Positions 30,301 to 38,065 of a DNA stretch of 64,000 nt are shown here, piece after piece; the stretch's first letter is position 1, and each line of letters starts with the position of its first letter. A program made the translations under genes and the position numbers. Source of the DNA: Lacinutrix mariniflava (GTDB lineage: Bacteria > Bacteroidota > Bacteroidia > Flavobacteriales > Flavobacteriaceae); assembly GCF_001418015.1 (NCBI RefSeq), contig NZ_LIQG01000020.1:351673-415672 (forward strand), given 5' to 3'. The notes under the pieces are model-generated. The model made no database searches, was not told where the DNA came from, and worked only from the letters and a program-made list of their open reading frames with translations.

Positions 30301-30871
30301 AACTTCATGGCAATCTGAAACTGTAAAAACCTGGATTAAAAATAATAGAGAATTAGTCTGCAAAGCAAGTAAACCATCCATTACTATTGATAGGCTGCTT
30401 CATGTAAATGAGGAAATTAGAGAACTAATAAACGAATTACAGGAAATAGCAAAAAAACCAGCTTTTAAAAAGATAAATGAAGTTAGAGAAAAACTTTATA
30501 AAGAGGCAAACGAAAGTAATCAGGAAGCCTTTTTATCGTTTGGAAATAACCTAACACGAATTAAAAAACTAATAACAAATCAGGAAAAACGATTAATAAT
30601 AGTACAAGCAGCATGGGACACCCAATTTCCAGAACCTATATTGTGCCGTTTAAATGGTCCAGTCTACAATTATACTGTAAAAAGAGATGACACGTTATCT
30701 TCGATTGTTTCGAGAAGTGAAGGGAAGACCTCTTTAAAGGAATTATTGGAATTAAATCCATCAATAGATCCTGGAACAAAAGTAATATACACTGGCTACG
30801 ATATTAAAGTACCATATCCTATTACTCCAAAATTATCTTTAACGCTTAAAAAAAGACCTTTTTTAGATTAA
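27356..30871 (+). CDS. PAAR / Het-C / LysM multidomain protein, candidate T6SS effector
   Basis: This 1171-residue protein has a PAAR domain at residues 1-100 (GPIATQGSLHVCPMCSG...GVITQGEPNVILG) that would cap the VgrG spike. Near residues 255-265 it has EEYGHYID, a zinc-site-like EExGHxxD motif. Residues ~638-652 read HTLEDFFAHSNYAE, the hallmark of Het-C domains, which are linked to membrane-active or phospholipase-like toxins. A helical stretch follows, and a C-terminal LysM-like module (about 1103-1157, YTVKRDDTLSSIVS...LNPSI). No signal peptide. This is a specialised-effector architecture; the activity is inferred. Confidence 0.75.
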   Translation: MPGPIATQGSLHVCPMCSGPVPHVGGPIIGPGAVNILINNKPAALMGDMCMCIGPPDVIAQGAANVFFNGVPVVCQGDITAHGGVITQGEPNVILGTSSPSPTQTMAKHKIPFPKITLVNRLLGNAKEAIVNQTALAEAAPVFEEEEDSEEVTLETTLAQDQLHILAKSSTLNSFLMYLIAVFGKDIPSKAYEELYNDAKNNTIPKPTILVKPSIPYGGKALFYNNKIKQEIWVGEQIIRDAAEKNAQSGELMVVLIEEYGHYIDYLLRNHYAETERKDALRDEGAYFSYKMLELNSLDQKDQYYADATIEGVQHTLTWDFEPYHKSIKEYVNVERRTSDDNFGPFEFYKAGFLDKEGEFAHGDIELKGLSKSLEKSGLNKNLKIIKEDYKDYLLKIYFGNWKRDFSQGLDPLIIRVFSNGLAAFAEDASGDSTYLDVVKRFDINKLKSNTLSESETVKYDINFFGTSLWSATFSPVDVSVKMICTILEMLAAKEFVHAPLEKKGFKTNINYAQHLATLKKDFSAVDRANLGVYVPAEHIDNPAFFENNNDDNILLPEFVGDIINTQSPSLHDLNMEFGMKNYIRSAISTNNKPGEEPKKNRYVNSHVYILDKLKAAAISGGHNIENQIPKDNLGAALHTLEDFFAHSNYAEIALIKEGELGVFPWITKVPGKIDYLKYIKDLNYRSHVNNNSSKYNVVNALDTVGITNSNLLTTKIPLVTGTFGMIDTMASLLPIVAHSFDYDNRKSQNEINKQKERAKREEDGSFYYKDNINSRSFAEVLFLEFLKDLTNDKRDTDEETDSVSVKTFKETLSARDTVYEKMQEASNSGHEFFEELPEWFKSGARKARDEFREGSDWIGDKIDATVDKLLEPFYGVMYNFLQLVASNLNDLQVAQASEIKRLEEEADKKTWDLKIGINPTHTQVAKDDPHHPMHTLSAKLAIEAVSKVGTAVFNVWQGNKNNGGFENLKEVVNEIMKHPAQTSWQSETVKTWIKNNRELVCKASKPSITIDRLLHVNEEIRELINELQEIAKKPAFKKINEVREKLYKEANESNQEAFLSFGNNLTRIKKLITNQEKRLIIVQAAWDTQFPEPILCRLNGPVYNYTVKRDDTLSSIVSRSEGKTSLKELLELNPSIDPGTKVIYTGYDIKVPYPITPKLSLTLKKRPFLD

Positions 30872-30922
30872 TTAATATATTATATAGTGTGATATTTGCA
30901 AGAATATTCAATATTCGCTTAA

Positions 30923-31534
30923 ATGATAAAAACAATAATATTCGATTTCGGAGACGTATTTATTAATCTTGACAAAGAAGGAGCCATGACAAATGCTTTA
31001 GAGCTATTTGAAATGGAAGAATTTTCTGAAGATTTAATAGCTATAAACGCACTTTACGAACAAGGTTTGCTGTCTACAGATGAGTTTATTGAATTCTATC
31101 ATGAAAATTTTCCTAAGCTTTCTAAAAAAGACATAATTGAAGCTTGGAATTTTATAATCTGTGATTTCCCACCAAAACGTTTAGCGTTTATAGAACAATT
31201 AGCAAAGGATAAAAAATACAATCTTATACTTTTAAGTAATACAAACGAGTTACATATAGAATGTGTGAAAAAACACATTTCATTTTACGAAGACTTTAAA
31301 GCCGCGTTTAATACCTTCTATTTGTCTCATGAAATTATGCTAAGAAAACCAAATGCAGATATTTTTGAGTTTGTTTTAAATGAAAACAATTTAAAAGCTA
31401 ACGAATGTCTTTTTATAGACGACACATTAGAAAACACAGAGGCTGCAGCTAAATTAGGTATTAACGTTTGGAATAACAATCCAAAAACTGAAGACATTAT
31501 AGACTTATTCACCATTAAAAGTGATCTTTTTTGA
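30923..31534 (+). CDS. HAD superfamily hydrolase
   Basis: This 203-residue phosphatase-like protein has motif I altered to IIFDFGDVFINLD (DxG rather than DxD), motif II LLSNTNELH, a lysine in RKPNADIFEFVL and motif IV ECLFIDDTLENTEAAAKLGI. The helical cap between motifs I and II fits subclass I (beta-phosphoglucomutase or epoxide hydrolase N-terminal type). The missing second aspartate of motif I could lower phosphatase activity. The substrate is unknown. It overlaps the transporter gene by 4 bp. Confidence 0.8.
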   Translation: MIKTIIFDFGDVFINLDKEGAMTNALELFEMEEFSEDLIAINALYEQGLLSTDEFIEFYHENFPKLSKKDIIEAWNFIICDFPPKRLAFIEQLAKDKKYNLILLSNTNELHIECVKKHISFYEDFKAAFNTFYLSHEIMLRKPNADIFEFVLNENNLKANECLFIDDTLENTEAAAKLGINVWNNNPKTEDIIDLFTIKSDLF

Positions 31535-32394
31535 TTTACCTATTATTAAGCATCCTAGCTTCTACTCTTATATTTGTAATTTTTACACTTTTTGGAAAAT
31601 ATAAAATCAATACTCTTCAAGCTATTGTATTTAACTATTTCACCGCTTTTACAACTGGTATATTAAGTTCTACAGAGACTATAACTGTTAACGAAATTAT
31701 TAATGAAGACTGGTTTTACGGTGCCCTATTTCTAGGCTTTCTATTTATTGCAATATTTAATGTTATGGCATTAACGGCACAACGTAATGGATTATCTGTT
31801 GCTTCTGTTGCGAGTAAAATGAGTGTTGTAATTCCAATAGTTTTTGGTTTGTATGCTTATAACGAAAGTTTAAGTATTGTAAAAACCGTAGGTATATTAT
31901 TAGCTCTTTTTGCTGTCTATTTAACTTCTATAAAAGCGAAAACAGGCAAAGTAAGCTTTAAGAATTTATGGCTTCCTATTTTACTTTTCTTTGGTTCAGG
32001 AACTATCGACACCACCATAAAATACATCGAAACAACATACGTATCAGACAATGGAATTCCAATTTTTTCTGCTACTATCTTCGCTATTGCTGGTATAATT
32101 GGTATCATTATTATTTCCGCGGAAGCGATAAAAGGAAAATTTAAATTGGATTTAAAAAGTATTTTTGGAGGTGTTATATTAGGTATCGTAAATTACTACT
32201 CCATATATATGTTGTTAAAAGCACTACAAGTCGATAGTTTTGAGAGTTCAAGTATTTTCACAATAAATAATGTTGCTATAGTTATGCTTTCCACACTAAT
32301 TGGACTTGCCTTTTTTAAAGAAAAATTAAGCATTAAAAATTGGTCTGGTATTGCAATTGCAATACTTTCGATAGTATTAGTTACTTTGGCATAA
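31531..32394 (+). CDS. EamA/DMT-family transporter
   Basis: This 287-residue inner-membrane protein has ten predicted helices in two repeats, the drug/metabolite transporter plan. The second EamA half ends AIVMLSTLIGLAFFKEKLSIKNWSGIAIAILSIVLVTLA, which is typical. The start is a TTG at 31531 that overlaps the stop codon of the HAD gene (TTGA). The substrate cannot be inferred. The YigZ-type gene follows with a 1-nt overlap. Confidence 0.8.
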   Translation: MIYLLLSILASTLIFVIFTLFGKYKINTLQAIVFNYFTAFTTGILSSTETITVNEIINEDWFYGALFLGFLFIAIFNVMALTAQRNGLSVASVASKMSVVIPIVFGLYAYNESLSIVKTVGILLALFAVYLTSIKAKTGKVSFKNLWLPILLFFGSGTIDTTIKYIETTYVSDNGIPIFSATIFAIAGIIGIIIISAEAIKGKFKLDLKSIFGGVILGIVNYYSIYMLLKALQVDSFESSSIFTINNVAIVMLSTLIGLAFFKEKLSIKNWSGIAIAILSIVLVTLA

Positions 32395-33020
32395 TGGAAG
32401 AAAGCACTAAAGATACTTATAGAACTATTTTAAAACCTTCGGAAGAAGTGCTATTTAAGGATAAAAACTCTAAGTTTTATAGCTACGCTTTTCCTATAAT
32501 AAATGAAGATAATGTAAAAGATTATCTTGAAGATCTAAAAAAACAACATCAAAAGGCAGGACATTTTTGTTATGCATACCAAATTGGCAAAGAAGAGAAT
32601 ACTATAATCTATAGGGCAAATGACGATGGAGAACCTAATAATAGCGCAGGATTGCCAATTTACGGTCAAATACAATCGTTTGATGTTACTAATATATTAA
32701 TAGTTGTGGTGCGTTACTTTGGAGGCGTAAAATTAGGTGTTGGTGGCTTAATTAATGCTTATAAAACAGGTGCGCAATTAGCCTTAGAAGCTTCAAAAAT
32801 AAAAACACGTACTATTAACATCGATTATCTAATAAAATTCGAATACGAATTAATGAATAAAGTGATGCGAGTAATTAAGGAGAAAAACTTAAATATTACC
32901 AATCAAAAATTAGAATTGGATTGCGAGATTACTATTTCGGTTAGAAAAAAAGATGCCTCTACTCTTTTTGAAATTTTTGACTCTATCTATAAGGTGTCCA
33001 TTAAAAAGATTGAAACTTAA
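32394..33020 (+). CDS. IMPACT/YigZ family protein
   Basis: This 208-residue protein starts at the ATG at 32394 (MEESTKDTYRTILKPSEE), which overlaps the transporter stop; the frame upstream of this is not coding. The UPF0029 N-terminal domain carries AGHFCYAYQIG, RANDDGEPNNSAGLPI and VVVRYFGGVKLGVGGLINAY, the family signature, and a small C-terminal DUF1949-like domain follows. YigZ relatives are implicated in translation-related regulation, but the bacterial function is not settled. Confidence 0.88.
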   Translation: MEESTKDTYRTILKPSEEVLFKDKNSKFYSYAFPIINEDNVKDYLEDLKKQHQKAGHFCYAYQIGKEENTIIYRANDDGEPNNSAGLPIYGQIQSFDVTNILIVVVRYFGGVKLGVGGLINAYKTGAQLALEASKIKTRTINIDYLIKFEYELMNKVMRVIKEKNLNITNQKLELDCEITISVRKKDASTLFEIFDSIYKVSIKKIET

Positions 33021-33074
33021 AATATAGGAATAAACTCAAATCTAATAATTTTGATATTATTTTTTTTTAAGAAT

Positions 33075-33473
33075 CTATTTTGTTAACACGTCTAAAAAAT
33101 ATTTTGGTGGTCGCGATGGCTTGTTTGTCTTTAAATCTAAAAATACTAAAACCACATTTGCGGTTGAAAGAATTTCTCCAAAATCATTCAATATTTCGGT
33201 GTCAAATTCAAGCCTAATAGAAGGCGCTTTTGTAAGCATAGTTTTAACCGTAATTACGTCATCATATCTTATTGGTTTCTTATATTTTACACTTAATGAC
33301 ACGACAGGAAGACCAACACCAGATTCCTCCATTTTCTTATACGAAATACCTAATTTTCGCAACCACTCAATACGTGCTATTTCTAGATATAATGCATAGT
33401 TTCCATGATGAACAACACCCATTTGATCTGTTTCTGCGTAGCGTACTCTAATATCAATTTTATCTGACTTCAT
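33075..33473 (-). CDS. Acyl-CoA thioesterase, YbgC/FadM hotdog family
   Basis: This 132-residue single hotdog-fold protein has the active-site motif VRYAETDQMGVVHHGNYALYLEIARIEWLR, with the catalytic aspartate in TDQMGVV and conserved histidines after it. The length is normal. It probably hydrolyses acyl-CoA or acyl-ACP thioesters. It converges with the YigZ-type gene across 54 bp containing an A/T-rich tract and no clear hairpin. Confidence 0.88.
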   Translation of the reverse strand: MKSDKIDIRVRYAETDQMGVVHHGNYALYLEIARIEWLRKLGISYKKMEESGVGLPVVSLSVKYKKPIRYDDVITVKTMLTKAPSIRLEFDTEILNDFGEILSTANVVLVFLDLKTNKPSRPPKYFLDVLTK

Positions 33474-33662
33474 CTCTATAATTGTTAATTATTTTTTGTA
33501 GTTTCGTTTGAGCTGTTAGTATGAGGAAAAAAAACTAATAATTCAATAGCAAATCATTTTTTTTTAAGTTTTTTGTTCACATATTTGCCACGCACAATAC
33601 AGATGGTAAAAGCCCCAATATTGCGTCTGTAAATAACTAACTAAAAACACATAATTTTAACA

Positions 33663-35090
33663 ATGAGTATAACTGCGCAATCGGTATGGAATAACTGTCT
33701 TAATTTTATAAAAGACAATATTCAACCTCAAGCATATAAAACTTGGTTCGAACCGATCATGGCAGTGAAGCTTTCAGATAATGCTTTAAGTGTTCAAGTA
33801 CCCAGTAAATTCTTTTACGAATGGCTTGAAGAACATTATGTTAAAATTTTAAAAGTTGCACTCACAAAAGAATTAGGAGAAAGTGCCAAACTTGTTTACA
33901 TTATTAAAATGGAAAACACTTATGGTAACAAACAACCTTTTACAGAAAGAATTCCAAGTTCAAACAGATCTGCTGTAAAATCTCAAGATGTTGATGTACC
34001 ATTAAAAAATAGAGATCGAGAATTACGTAATCCATTTGTTATTCCTGGAATTCGTAATGTAAAAATTGAATCTCAACTTAATCCTAACTATAATTTTGAT
34101 AACTTTTTAGAAGGTGATTCTAACCGTTTAGCACGTAGTGCAGGTTTAGCTGTTTCAGCAAAGCCAGGTGGAACGTCTTTTAATCCATTATTAATATTTG
34201 GTGGTGTTGGACTAGGAAAAACACATTTAGCACACGCTATTGGTGTTGATATAAAAGATAAATATCCTGAAAAAACAGTTTTATATATTTCTGCTGAAAA
34301 ATTTACACAACAATATATAGACTCTGTTAAAAAGAATAATAGAAACGATTTTATTCATTTCTACCAGTTAATAGATGTTTTAGTTATTGATGATGTACAA
34401 TTCTTATCTGGAAAGTCTGGAACACAAGATGTATTCTTCCATATCTTCAATCATTTACATCAAAACGGGAAGCAAGTTATTTTAACAAGTGACAAAGCGC
34501 CTGTAGATATGCAAGATATAGAGCAACGTTTACTTTCTCGTTTTAAATGGGGATTAAGTGCAGAGCTTCAAACTCCAGATTTTGAAACGCGTGTTTCTAT
34601 ATTAAAAAACAAATTATATCGTGATGGTGTGGAAATGCCTGATGATATTATAGAATATGTTGCAAAGCATATTAAATCTAATATTCGTGAACTTGAAGGT
34701 GCAATTATCTCTCTAATAGCACAATCGTCTTTTAATAAAAAAGAGATTAATATTGAGTTAGCTAAACAAGTAGTAGAAAAGTTTGTAAAGAATACAAAAC
34801 GTGAAGTTTCTATAGATTATATACAAAAAGTAGTGTCAGATTATTTCCAAATGGATGTAGATACGCTTCAATCTAAAACTAGAAAACGTCACATTGTTCA
34901 AGCCAGACAGTTAGCTATGTTTTTTGCTAAGAAATTAACGAAAGCATCTTTAGCAAGTATTGGTTCTCAAATTGGAAAGCGTGATCATGCTACTGTATTA
35001 CATGCTTGTAAAACGGTTGACAACTTATCTTCTACAGATAAGCAGTTTAGAAAGTACGTTGAAGATTTGACAAAAAAGCTGTCGGTCTAA
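33663..35090 (+). CDS. dnaA: Chromosomal replication initiator protein DnaA
   Basis: This 475-residue initiator has domain I (SVWNNCLNFIKDNIQPQAYKTWFEPI), a linker, and the AAA+ domain with Walker A GGVGLGKTH near residues 180-188 and Walker B VLVIDDVQFLSGK. Domain IV carries the DNA-binding signature GKRDHATVLHACKTVDNL. The 189-bp upstream gap has a weak CATATTTG box at 33590-33597 that differs from the -7 consensus by one base. No TTATCCACA-like cluster was seen, so the origin is not shown to be here. Confidence 0.97.
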   Translation: MSITAQSVWNNCLNFIKDNIQPQAYKTWFEPIMAVKLSDNALSVQVPSKFFYEWLEEHYVKILKVALTKELGESAKLVYIIKMENTYGNKQPFTERIPSSNRSAVKSQDVDVPLKNRDRELRNPFVIPGIRNVKIESQLNPNYNFDNFLEGDSNRLARSAGLAVSAKPGGTSFNPLLIFGGVGLGKTHLAHAIGVDIKDKYPEKTVLYISAEKFTQQYIDSVKKNNRNDFIHFYQLIDVLVIDDVQFLSGKSGTQDVFFHIFNHLHQNGKQVILTSDKAPVDMQDIEQRLLSRFKWGLSAELQTPDFETRVSILKNKLYRDGVEMPDDIIEYVAKHIKSNIRELEGAIISLIAQSSFNKKEINIELAKQVVEKFVKNTKREVSIDYIQKVVSDYFQMDVDTLQSKTRKRHIVQARQLAMFFAKKLTKASLASIGSQIGKRDHATVLHACKTVDNLSSTDKQFRKYVEDLTKKLSV

Positions 35091-35105
35091 AAAAAACACT
35101 AAATT

Positions 35106-35561
35106 ATGATTAGAATTTTAATGGTTTGCCTCGGAAACATCTGTCGCTCACCACTAGCTCATGGTATTTTAGATTCAAAATTAGATTCTAATTTTTTCGA
35201 GGTAGATTCTGCTGGAACAAGTAATTATCACATAGGTAGCTTACCAGATAAACGCTCTATAGCTGTTGCGAGAAAAAACAATCTAGATATTACTAATCAA
35301 CTTGGTAAACAATTTATAGTTGAAGATTTCGAAACGTATGATTATATATACGTAATGGACAAATCTAACTTCGAAAATGTAATAAAAATGGCGCGTAATG
35401 TAGAAGACATTGCTAAAGTAAAACTTATTTTAAACGAAAGCCATCCAAATAAAAATCTCGAAGTTCCCGACCCATATTATGGCGGTGATTCTGGATTTGA
35501 TGATGTTTACAAGATGCTAGATGAAGCATGCGATTGTATCTCAAAAAAAACTCAATGCTAA
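35106..35561 (+). CDS. Low-molecular-weight protein tyrosine phosphatase
   Basis: This 151-residue phosphatase has the P-loop CLGNICRSP with nucleophile Cys8 and Arg14, and the general-acid motif DPYYGG near residue 121 (EVPDPYYGGDSGFDDVYKM). The typical length is about 150. It lies 15 bp after dnaA and upstream of an RsmI-like methyltransferase gene. Targets may include phosphotyrosine proteins or polysaccharide export kinases, but none is identifiable here. Confidence 0.92.
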   Translation: MIRILMVCLGNICRSPLAHGILDSKLDSNFFEVDSAGTSNYHIGSLPDKRSIAVARKNNLDITNQLGKQFIVEDFETYDYIYVMDKSNFENVIKMARNVEDIAKVKLILNESHPNKNLEVPDPYYGGDSGFDDVYKMLDEACDCISKKTQC

Positions 35562-35642
35562 ATAAATAACGCTATTTTTATATAGACTTATTCATTAGAA
35601 ATCTTATTTGTAAAAAAAGGCAATCTATTATTACTTACTAAA

Positions 35643-36359
35643 ATGAACGACACTTACGGAAAACTCTATCTTATACCTACAACTTTAGGAGACACAGATC
35701 CTTTAAACGTTTTACCGCTAACAGTAAAGAACGCCATCGAGCAAATAGATATTTTTATTGTTGAAAACGAAAAGACTGCTAGACGTGATATTAAGAAAAT
35801 ATGCCCAAGCAAACAACAATCTAGCTTAACACTATTTCCTTTAAATAAGTTTACAGATTTTAGCGACCTACCAACCTATTTAGAGCCATGTAAAAAAGGA
35901 TTAAATGTAGGTTTACTTTCTGAAGCTGGTTGCCCAGGTGTTGCAGATCCAGGTGCAGATATCGTTAAATTGGCTCATCAATTTGATATCAAGGTCGTTC
36001 CATTAGTAGGACCTTCGTCTATATTAATGGCCATGATGAGCTCTGGAATGAATGGACAAAGCTTTGCTTTTAACGGTTATTTACCAATAGATAAAAGTGA
36101 ACGTAAACAAGAGATTAAACGTTTAGAGCGTTTATCGTTTGAGCATAATCAATCTCAATTATTTATTGAAACACCTTATAGAAACAATAAGTTTTTAGAA
36201 GATTTGTGTAATACTTTAAACGGTAATACAGACATTTGTGTGGCTTGCGATATTACATTGCCTTCAGAATACATAAAAACAATGTCTGCAAACGACTGGA
36301 AAAGAAAAAACGTCGACCTTCATAAAAGACCAACGTTATTTATTATTCATAAAAGCTAA
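35643..36359 (+). CDS. RsmI-like SAM-dependent (tetrapyrrole-type) methyltransferase
   Basis: This 238-residue protein of the tetrapyrrole methylase fold has GKLYLIPTTLGD, VGLLSEAGCPGVADPGADIVKLAH and VPLVGPSSILMAMMSSGMNGQSFAFNGYLP, the same landmarks as 16S rRNA 2'-O-methyltransferase RsmI. The N-terminal motif is altered (IPTTLGD instead of TPIGNLxD), as is common in a Bacteroidota-specific branch, so rRNA cytidine methylation is likely but not certain. Confidence 0.78.
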   Translation: MNDTYGKLYLIPTTLGDTDPLNVLPLTVKNAIEQIDIFIVENEKTARRDIKKICPSKQQSSLTLFPLNKFTDFSDLPTYLEPCKKGLNVGLLSEAGCPGVADPGADIVKLAHQFDIKVVPLVGPSSILMAMMSSGMNGQSFAFNGYLPIDKSERKQEIKRLERLSFEHNQSQLFIETPYRNNKFLEDLCNTLNGNTDICVACDITLPSEYIKTMSANDWKRKNVDLHKRPTLFIIHKS

Positions 36360-36373
36360 TTTAAACCTCTTAA

Positions 36374-37054
36374 CTATGCGTTAATAGAGACTTTAGCTTT
36401 TTTATTTGCTATAATTCTTGACGTATCATAACCTTGAAAACGTTTCATGTAGTTTCTAATAGAAGTACCATAAGCATCTTCAAAACCATTAGAACCGTAA
36501 CTTCTTAAATACTTTTTCACTCCTCCTGGACCAGCAAGATGTGCAGCTGCTAATATTCCAGATTCGGTAACTTCAATACCATTTATACTTTTACCAACAA
36601 AACGTTTAATATCTCTTCTTAATACCCATTTATTACGTTCTGCATTTGCTACAAATGCTTTTTCTTGTAATTCTGGTGTATTTAAAAAGTGTTTCGTGTC
36701 ATTAATACCAATGAGCTCTAAAGTACTTCTACCAAATTGGTATTTTCCTAAATACCCTAAAGTATTCACTCTAAAATAATTGTTTTGAGATTCTTTAAAA
36801 CCTAGTTCTTCTTTAAAACCAGTAAAAGATTTACCTAATTCTGGAGAAAAAGCATTTTTGTATCCTATAGAAGATACACTTACTGTTTTTCCTGAAACAG
36901 TAGCATTGTCCACTTGCTGAACTTCAATAGTTTTATCTTCTAACAAAGTATAATCTTTGTTATTCGATTTTAATGATAGGGATACTACAATTAAAACACA
37001 TATTGTAAGCACTAAGGGAACTAACTTTGCAATATTTTTTTTATTCATAATCAT
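36374..37054 (-). CDS. Secreted/membrane-anchored lysozyme-like protein
   Basis: This 226-residue protein has an N-terminal signal or anchor helix (KLVPLVLTICVLIVVSLSL). The C-terminal half contains FKEELGFKESQNNYFRVNTLGYLGKYQFGRSTLELIG and ESGILAAAHLAGPGGVKKYLRSYG, a lysozyme-fold pattern in which E of FKESQ could be catalytic. Flavobacterial homologues are often labelled peptidoglycan-binding proteins. Cutting or binding of peptidoglycan in the periplasm is inferred. The ATG at 37048 is an equally good start. Confidence 0.6.
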   Translation of the reverse strand: MIMNKKNIAKLVPLVLTICVLIVVSLSLKSNNKDYTLLEDKTIEVQQVDNATVSGKTVSVSSIGYKNAFSPELGKSFTGFKEELGFKESQNNYFRVNTLGYLGKYQFGRSTLELIGINDTKHFLNTPELQEKAFVANAERNKWVLRRDIKRFVGKSINGIEVTESGILAAAHLAGPGGVKKYLRSYGSNGFEDAYGTSIRNYMKRFQGYDTSRIIANKKAKVSINA

Positions 37055-37157
37055 TTGATTTCTTAAAAACAGCTATTAAACAAATAGCATGCCTAAAATT
37101 TCGAGTGCAAATGTACAACATTTTATTCAACTCTGAAAATCAATCGATTAACCACGT

Positions 37158-38063
37158 TTAGAAGTAGACAGAGTGGAACTTCACGCCACTTTTACCGGTC
37201 AATTCTAAAGTTGGAAATGGCACCTTTATACTGTTAAAAACGCTAAAAATTGACTTTAACACCTCAGAGTCGGTTTTTATCCTAGTTAAATCTACATCTA
37301 AACTTAAATAGAATTGACGACGCCTGTTTTGTTTTACCAACGCATTATTAACAATAAGTCCCTCATTACCAGATAACATACCTTCTCCTCCATAGCCAAC
37401 GGCCATATTTAACCATTTTGGTATTTTACTGTCTTTAAAAAAGGAATGCATATTAGCTGAAAGCCAGTAGGTTTGACCATTATAATCTTTTAACGCTTCT
37501 TCTAACAAACCATTACCTAGCTTATCTGGTCTTTGCGATGCATATTTAGTACGGTGAAAAGAATACTTCATCACAATACGTTGTTCTTCCCAAAGTAATT
37601 CTTGACCAATATACAAACCTGCTCCTGCTGTATTAGCTGTAAAATCTCCCCAACTAAATCCCCATTCACTAGAAAAACCATCTAATACCTCTACAGCTGT
37701 AAGAAAAGTAAAACCTAGAGTTGCACCATACAACAGTTGATCTTTTTTGCTTACGCCACTCCAATTTAAAGTTTGAGCACCAAACTTACCCAATTGATAA
37801 GAAGAGAAAACATGCCCAAATTTATCCATTTGAAGCCACTCGCTATTATCATCTATGGTATGAAATTTTGAACGCTCGTAATCTGCGTACCAAAGTTGAT
37901 TTAAACCTAAAAGTGTTAAACCTCCAATAGCAGCTTCAGAAATAACTACAGCATTTCTTCTTTTGGTATTTAAAGTATCGCTAGGTTTAAAGAAGTTAGT
38001 ATGCTGTGCAAAAACAGACAGTGATACATTAAATAAAAACAGATATAGTAGAAGACGCTTCAA
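37158..38063 (-). CDS. DUF2279 outer-membrane-associated protein
   Basis: This 301-residue protein has a signal peptide (MKRLLLYLFLFNVSLSVFAQ). The pattern ADYERSKFHTIDDNSEWLQMDKFGHVFSSYQLGKF, then VLDGFSSEWGFSWGDFTANTAGAGLYIGQELLWEEQRI, is characteristic of DUF2279 proteins (YfiM-like). The C-terminal half is strand-rich, suggesting an outer membrane location. Function is unknown. It ends 2 bp after the mltG stop side begins, so the two genes are probably in one transcript. Confidence 0.72.
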   Translation of the reverse strand: MKRLLLYLFLFNVSLSVFAQHTNFFKPSDTLNTKRRNAVVISEAAIGGLTLLGLNQLWYADYERSKFHTIDDNSEWLQMDKFGHVFSSYQLGKFGAQTLNWSGVSKKDQLLYGATLGFTFLTAVEVLDGFSSEWGFSWGDFTANTAGAGLYIGQELLWEEQRIVMKYSFHRTKYASQRPDKLGNGLLEEALKDYNGQTYWLSANMHSFFKDSKIPKWLNMAVGYGGEGMLSGNEGLIVNNALVKQNRRRQFYLSLDVDLTRIKTDSEVLKSIFSVFNSIKVPFPTLELTGKSGVKFHSVYF

Positions 38064-38065
38064 TA

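Noticed and set aside
33474..33662. Possible replication origin upstream of dnaA
   Set aside because: No cluster of TTATCCACA-like boxes and no clear unwinding element; only ordinary A/T-rich promoter sequence is seen.
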